Shown here in pieces: positions 5,548-6,883 of a stretch of DNA of 6,883 nucleotides. Below the pieces are notes generated by a model. That model saw nothing but the letters and a program-made list of their open reading frames with translations, was not told where the DNA came from and made no database searches. The stretch comes from Desulfuromonadaceae bacterium. GTDB lineage: Bacteria > Desulfobacterota > Desulfuromonadia > Geobacterales > Pseudopelobacteraceae. Where the stretch lies: positions 1-6,883 of the forward strand of contig JAQUCQ010000176.1 of NCBI GenBank assembly GCA_028686145.1, written 5' to 3'. A program made the translations under genes and the position numbers. Within the stretch, counting starts at the first letter, position 1, and each line of letters starts with the position of its first letter.

Positions 5548-5560
5548 AGTGTATACACTA
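5547..5560. promoter_or_regulatory. Perfect 14-bp palindrome TAGTGTATACACTA, probable operator
   Basis: The palindrome is exact over all 14 bases and lies directly over the likely transcription start or -10 of the ribbon-helix-helix gene, 51 bases before its ATG. Small ribbon-helix-helix regulators typically bind short palindromes and often repress themselves, which makes this the best operator candidate in the window. Confidence 0.55.
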
Positions 5561-5611
5561 TATTCGTACATGCGAACTCGAAGTAAAATATAAAACTGGG
5601 AGGTAAGTACA

Positions 5612-5797
5612 ATGGGAAGAATGGGCGAAAATCCGCGTTACAATGTCATTTCAATGAGGGTGAGCGACGAAGAACGTATTCAGCTGGAAAAGTTGGTGAA
5701 AACTACGCACAAAAGCGTATCGGATATCATGCGCGAAGCTATGGAATATTTCTCTACCCACTATGAGCAGAATAATCTGGATAGAAAAGCCGCTTAG
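5612..5797 (+). CDS. Small ribbon-helix-helix (CopG/Arc-type) DNA-binding protein
   Basis: A 61-residue protein. Residues 9-17 (RYNVISMRV) form the DNA-contacting beta strand, followed by helix one (DEERIQLEKLVKTTH) and helix two (SVSDIMREAMEYFSTHY); SVSDIMREA is the usual turn and second helix of the fold. The dimer would be a compact transcription regulator. GGGAGGT at 5598-5604 gives a strong ribosome site for ATG 5612. No toxin-like partner follows, since the next feature is a hairpin and a converging gene, so an antitoxin role is less likely than a stand-alone regulator. The palindrome at 5547 suggests self-control. The target set is unknown. Confidence 0.85.
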   Translation: MGRMGENPRYNVISMRVSDEERIQLEKLVKTTHKSVSDIMREAMEYFSTHYEQNNLDRKAA

Positions 5798-5819
5798 CTG
5801 CACTCTATGTCATGCCACG

Positions 5820-5856
5820 AAAAAACGAGGTGGGGAAAATAAATCCCCACCTCGTT
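5820..5856 (-). terminator. Strong rho-independent terminator between converging genes
   Basis: A perfect 12-pair stem (5824-5835 with 5845-5856, mostly G-C) encloses a nine-base A/T loop. On the minus strand it ends in TTTTTT, a proper tail for the ribonuclease gene. On the plus strand the tail (GCATTTC) is weaker, but the same hairpin probably also stops transcripts from the ribbon-helix-helix gene. Confidence 0.9.
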
Positions 5857-5883
5857 GCATTTCAGCACCTTCTCTGACACAGA

Positions 5884-6882
5884 TCAGTTTATCAAAATCT
5901 CAAACTGCTCCTGATGGAAGCCCGGCTTGGCCCGCACCGTGATCCTTTTTTTGAATTTCTTTTCCAGTTCTTCAAGCCCGCGGCGTTCCTCATCATAGAG
6001 CAGATCAGCCACCTGCGGATGGACGGTTACCGTCACTTTGGCGCCACGGATATCAAGCATTTCGCGCCGCAATTCGCGGAATATTTCATGACAGACGGTA
6101 ATTTTTGACTTTATATACCCACGCCCTTCGCAGTAACTGCACGGTTCACACAGCATCCGGCTGATATTTTCCCGTACACGCTTTCTTGTCATTTCGACCA
6201 GACCGAGCTCAGATATTTTTAGAATATTAGTCTTTGACTTATCCGCTTTCAGCGCCTCTTCAAGCGCCCCGTAAACTTTCTCACGATTGACCTCTTTTTC
6301 CATGTCGATAAAGTCAATTATGATAATCCCGCCGATATTCCGCAACCGGAGCTGGTACGCAATCTCCTTGACCGCCTCCAGATTGGTCTTCAGGATTGTA
6401 TCTTCCAGATTATGCTTGCCCACAAAACGACCGGTATTCACATCAACGGCGCTCAAGGCCTCAGTCTGTTCAATAATAATGTAACCACCCGACTTGAGCC
6501 AAACCTTCCGTCCCAGCGCCCTGCTGATTTCAACTTCCAGCCCGTAATGATCAAAGATCGGCTCTTCTTCATCATACAACTCGATCGTATATTTCATTTT
6601 TGAGGCAAAGGTTGAAATAAAATGCACAATACGGTCGTAATCAATCTGCGAATCGACAATAATCTTGTCAACTTGCTCGGTAACGATGTCACGTACAACT
6701 TTTTGGACAACATCCAGATCTGAATGCAGTAATGACGGCACCCCCGCTTTTGCTTGCCGCTTGGATATTTCCTCCCATAGCGTGGTCAGATACTGCATAT
6801 CTGCGATAAGGTCATCTTCACTCTTTCCTTCTGATACGGTTCTGACGATGTACCCGGAACCCGTTTTTTTGAGTCGATCAAC
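5884..6882 (-). CDS. rng: Ribonuclease G/E family endoribonuclease (C-terminal 332 residues)
   Basis: The reading frame runs off the right edge; the Met at 6798 is internal, since typical RNase E/G sequence (GSGYIVRTVSEGKSEDDL) continues upstream of it. Catalytic metal ligands are present: Asp in SAVDVNTGR and Asp in IIIIDFIDM, 43 residues apart as in E. coli RNase E (D303 and D346). The zinc-link motif is CSYCEGRG, matching CPxCxGxG, preceded by an extra Cys (CEPC). It ends soon after the small C-terminal domain with no long RNase E-type scaffold, so RNase G is the better name. Role: single-strand RNA cleavage in rRNA maturation and mRNA decay, in the cytoplasm. The N-terminal S1 domain lies outside the window. 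It converges with the ribbon-helix-helix gene and appears unrelated to the redox cluster. Confidence 0.93.
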   Translation of the reverse strand, partial: VDRLKKTGSGYIVRTVSEGKSEDDLIADMQYLTTLWEEISKRQAKAGVPSLLHSDLDVVQKVVRDIVTEQVDKIIVDSQIDYDRIVHFISTFASKMKYTIELYDEEEPIFDHYGLEVEISRALGRKVWLKSGGYIIIEQTEALSAVDVNTGRFVGKHNLEDTILKTNLEAVKEIAYQLRLRNIGGIIIIDFIDMEKEVNREKVYGALEEALKADKSKTNILKISELGLVEMTRKRVRENISRMLCEPCSYCEGRGYIKSKITVCHEIFRELRREMLDIRGAKVTVTVHPQVADLLYDEERRGLEELEKKFKKRITVRAKPGFHQEQFEILIN

Positions 6883-6883
6883 A

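Noticed and set aside
5612..5797. Antitoxin of a toxin-antitoxin pair
   Set aside because: No partner gene follows or precedes it; the next element is a terminator and a converging ribonuclease G gene.

Overview
The window looks like a chromosomal stretch of an anaerobic deltaproteobacterium, probably Desulfuromonadales (Geobacter/Pelobacter-like). This is inferred from protein style only: many Cys-rich redox proteins, an RNase E/G of geobacterial type, and a short ribbon-helix-helix protein whose opening resembles geobacterial ones. No rRNA, tRNA, insertion sequence or CRISPR array was seen.

Layout. 1-398: the C-terminal end of a membrane polyferredoxin of the NapH/NosR/YccM kind. 497-985: an HPP-family membrane protein. 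1076-1140: a regulatory region with a perfect FNR-type box (TTGAT-N4-ATCAA), a well-placed -10 and a strong ribosome binding site. 1147-2375: a tight three-gene operon, made of a small DUF1858 redox-disulfide protein, a Cys-containing protein of the family often found as a ferredoxin fusion, and a hemerythrin-like di-iron protein. 2464-2745: a small eight-cysteine protein. 2746-3072: a 327-base intergenic region. 3073-5352: a large sigma-54-dependent activator whose sensor is an [FeFe]-hydrogenase-like iron-sulfur module. 5612-5797: a small ribbon-helix-helix regulator with palindromic sites upstream. 5824-5856: a strong hairpin between converging genes. 5884-6882 (minus strand): the C-terminal part of ribonuclease G/E.

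How the genes may work together. The DUF1858 protein and the hemerythrin protein resemble the two halves of RIC (YtfE/ScdA, repair of iron-sulfur centres after nitrosative or oxidative stress) encoded separately, under an FNR/DNR/HcpR-type site. HPP proteins have been linked to nitrite transport. The region therefore plausibly serves nitrogen-oxide or redox stress handling, with the activator at 3073 as a local sensor. Its targets are not visible: I found no convincing sigma-54 promoter in front of the stress genes, only a fair one in front of the ribbon-helix-helix gene. The most unusual item is that activator. By motif alignment it keeps all four cysteines that hold the hydrogenase [4Fe-4S]H cluster but has lost the proton-relay cysteine and several residues around the 2Fe subsite. 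That suggests a sensor rather than an enzyme.
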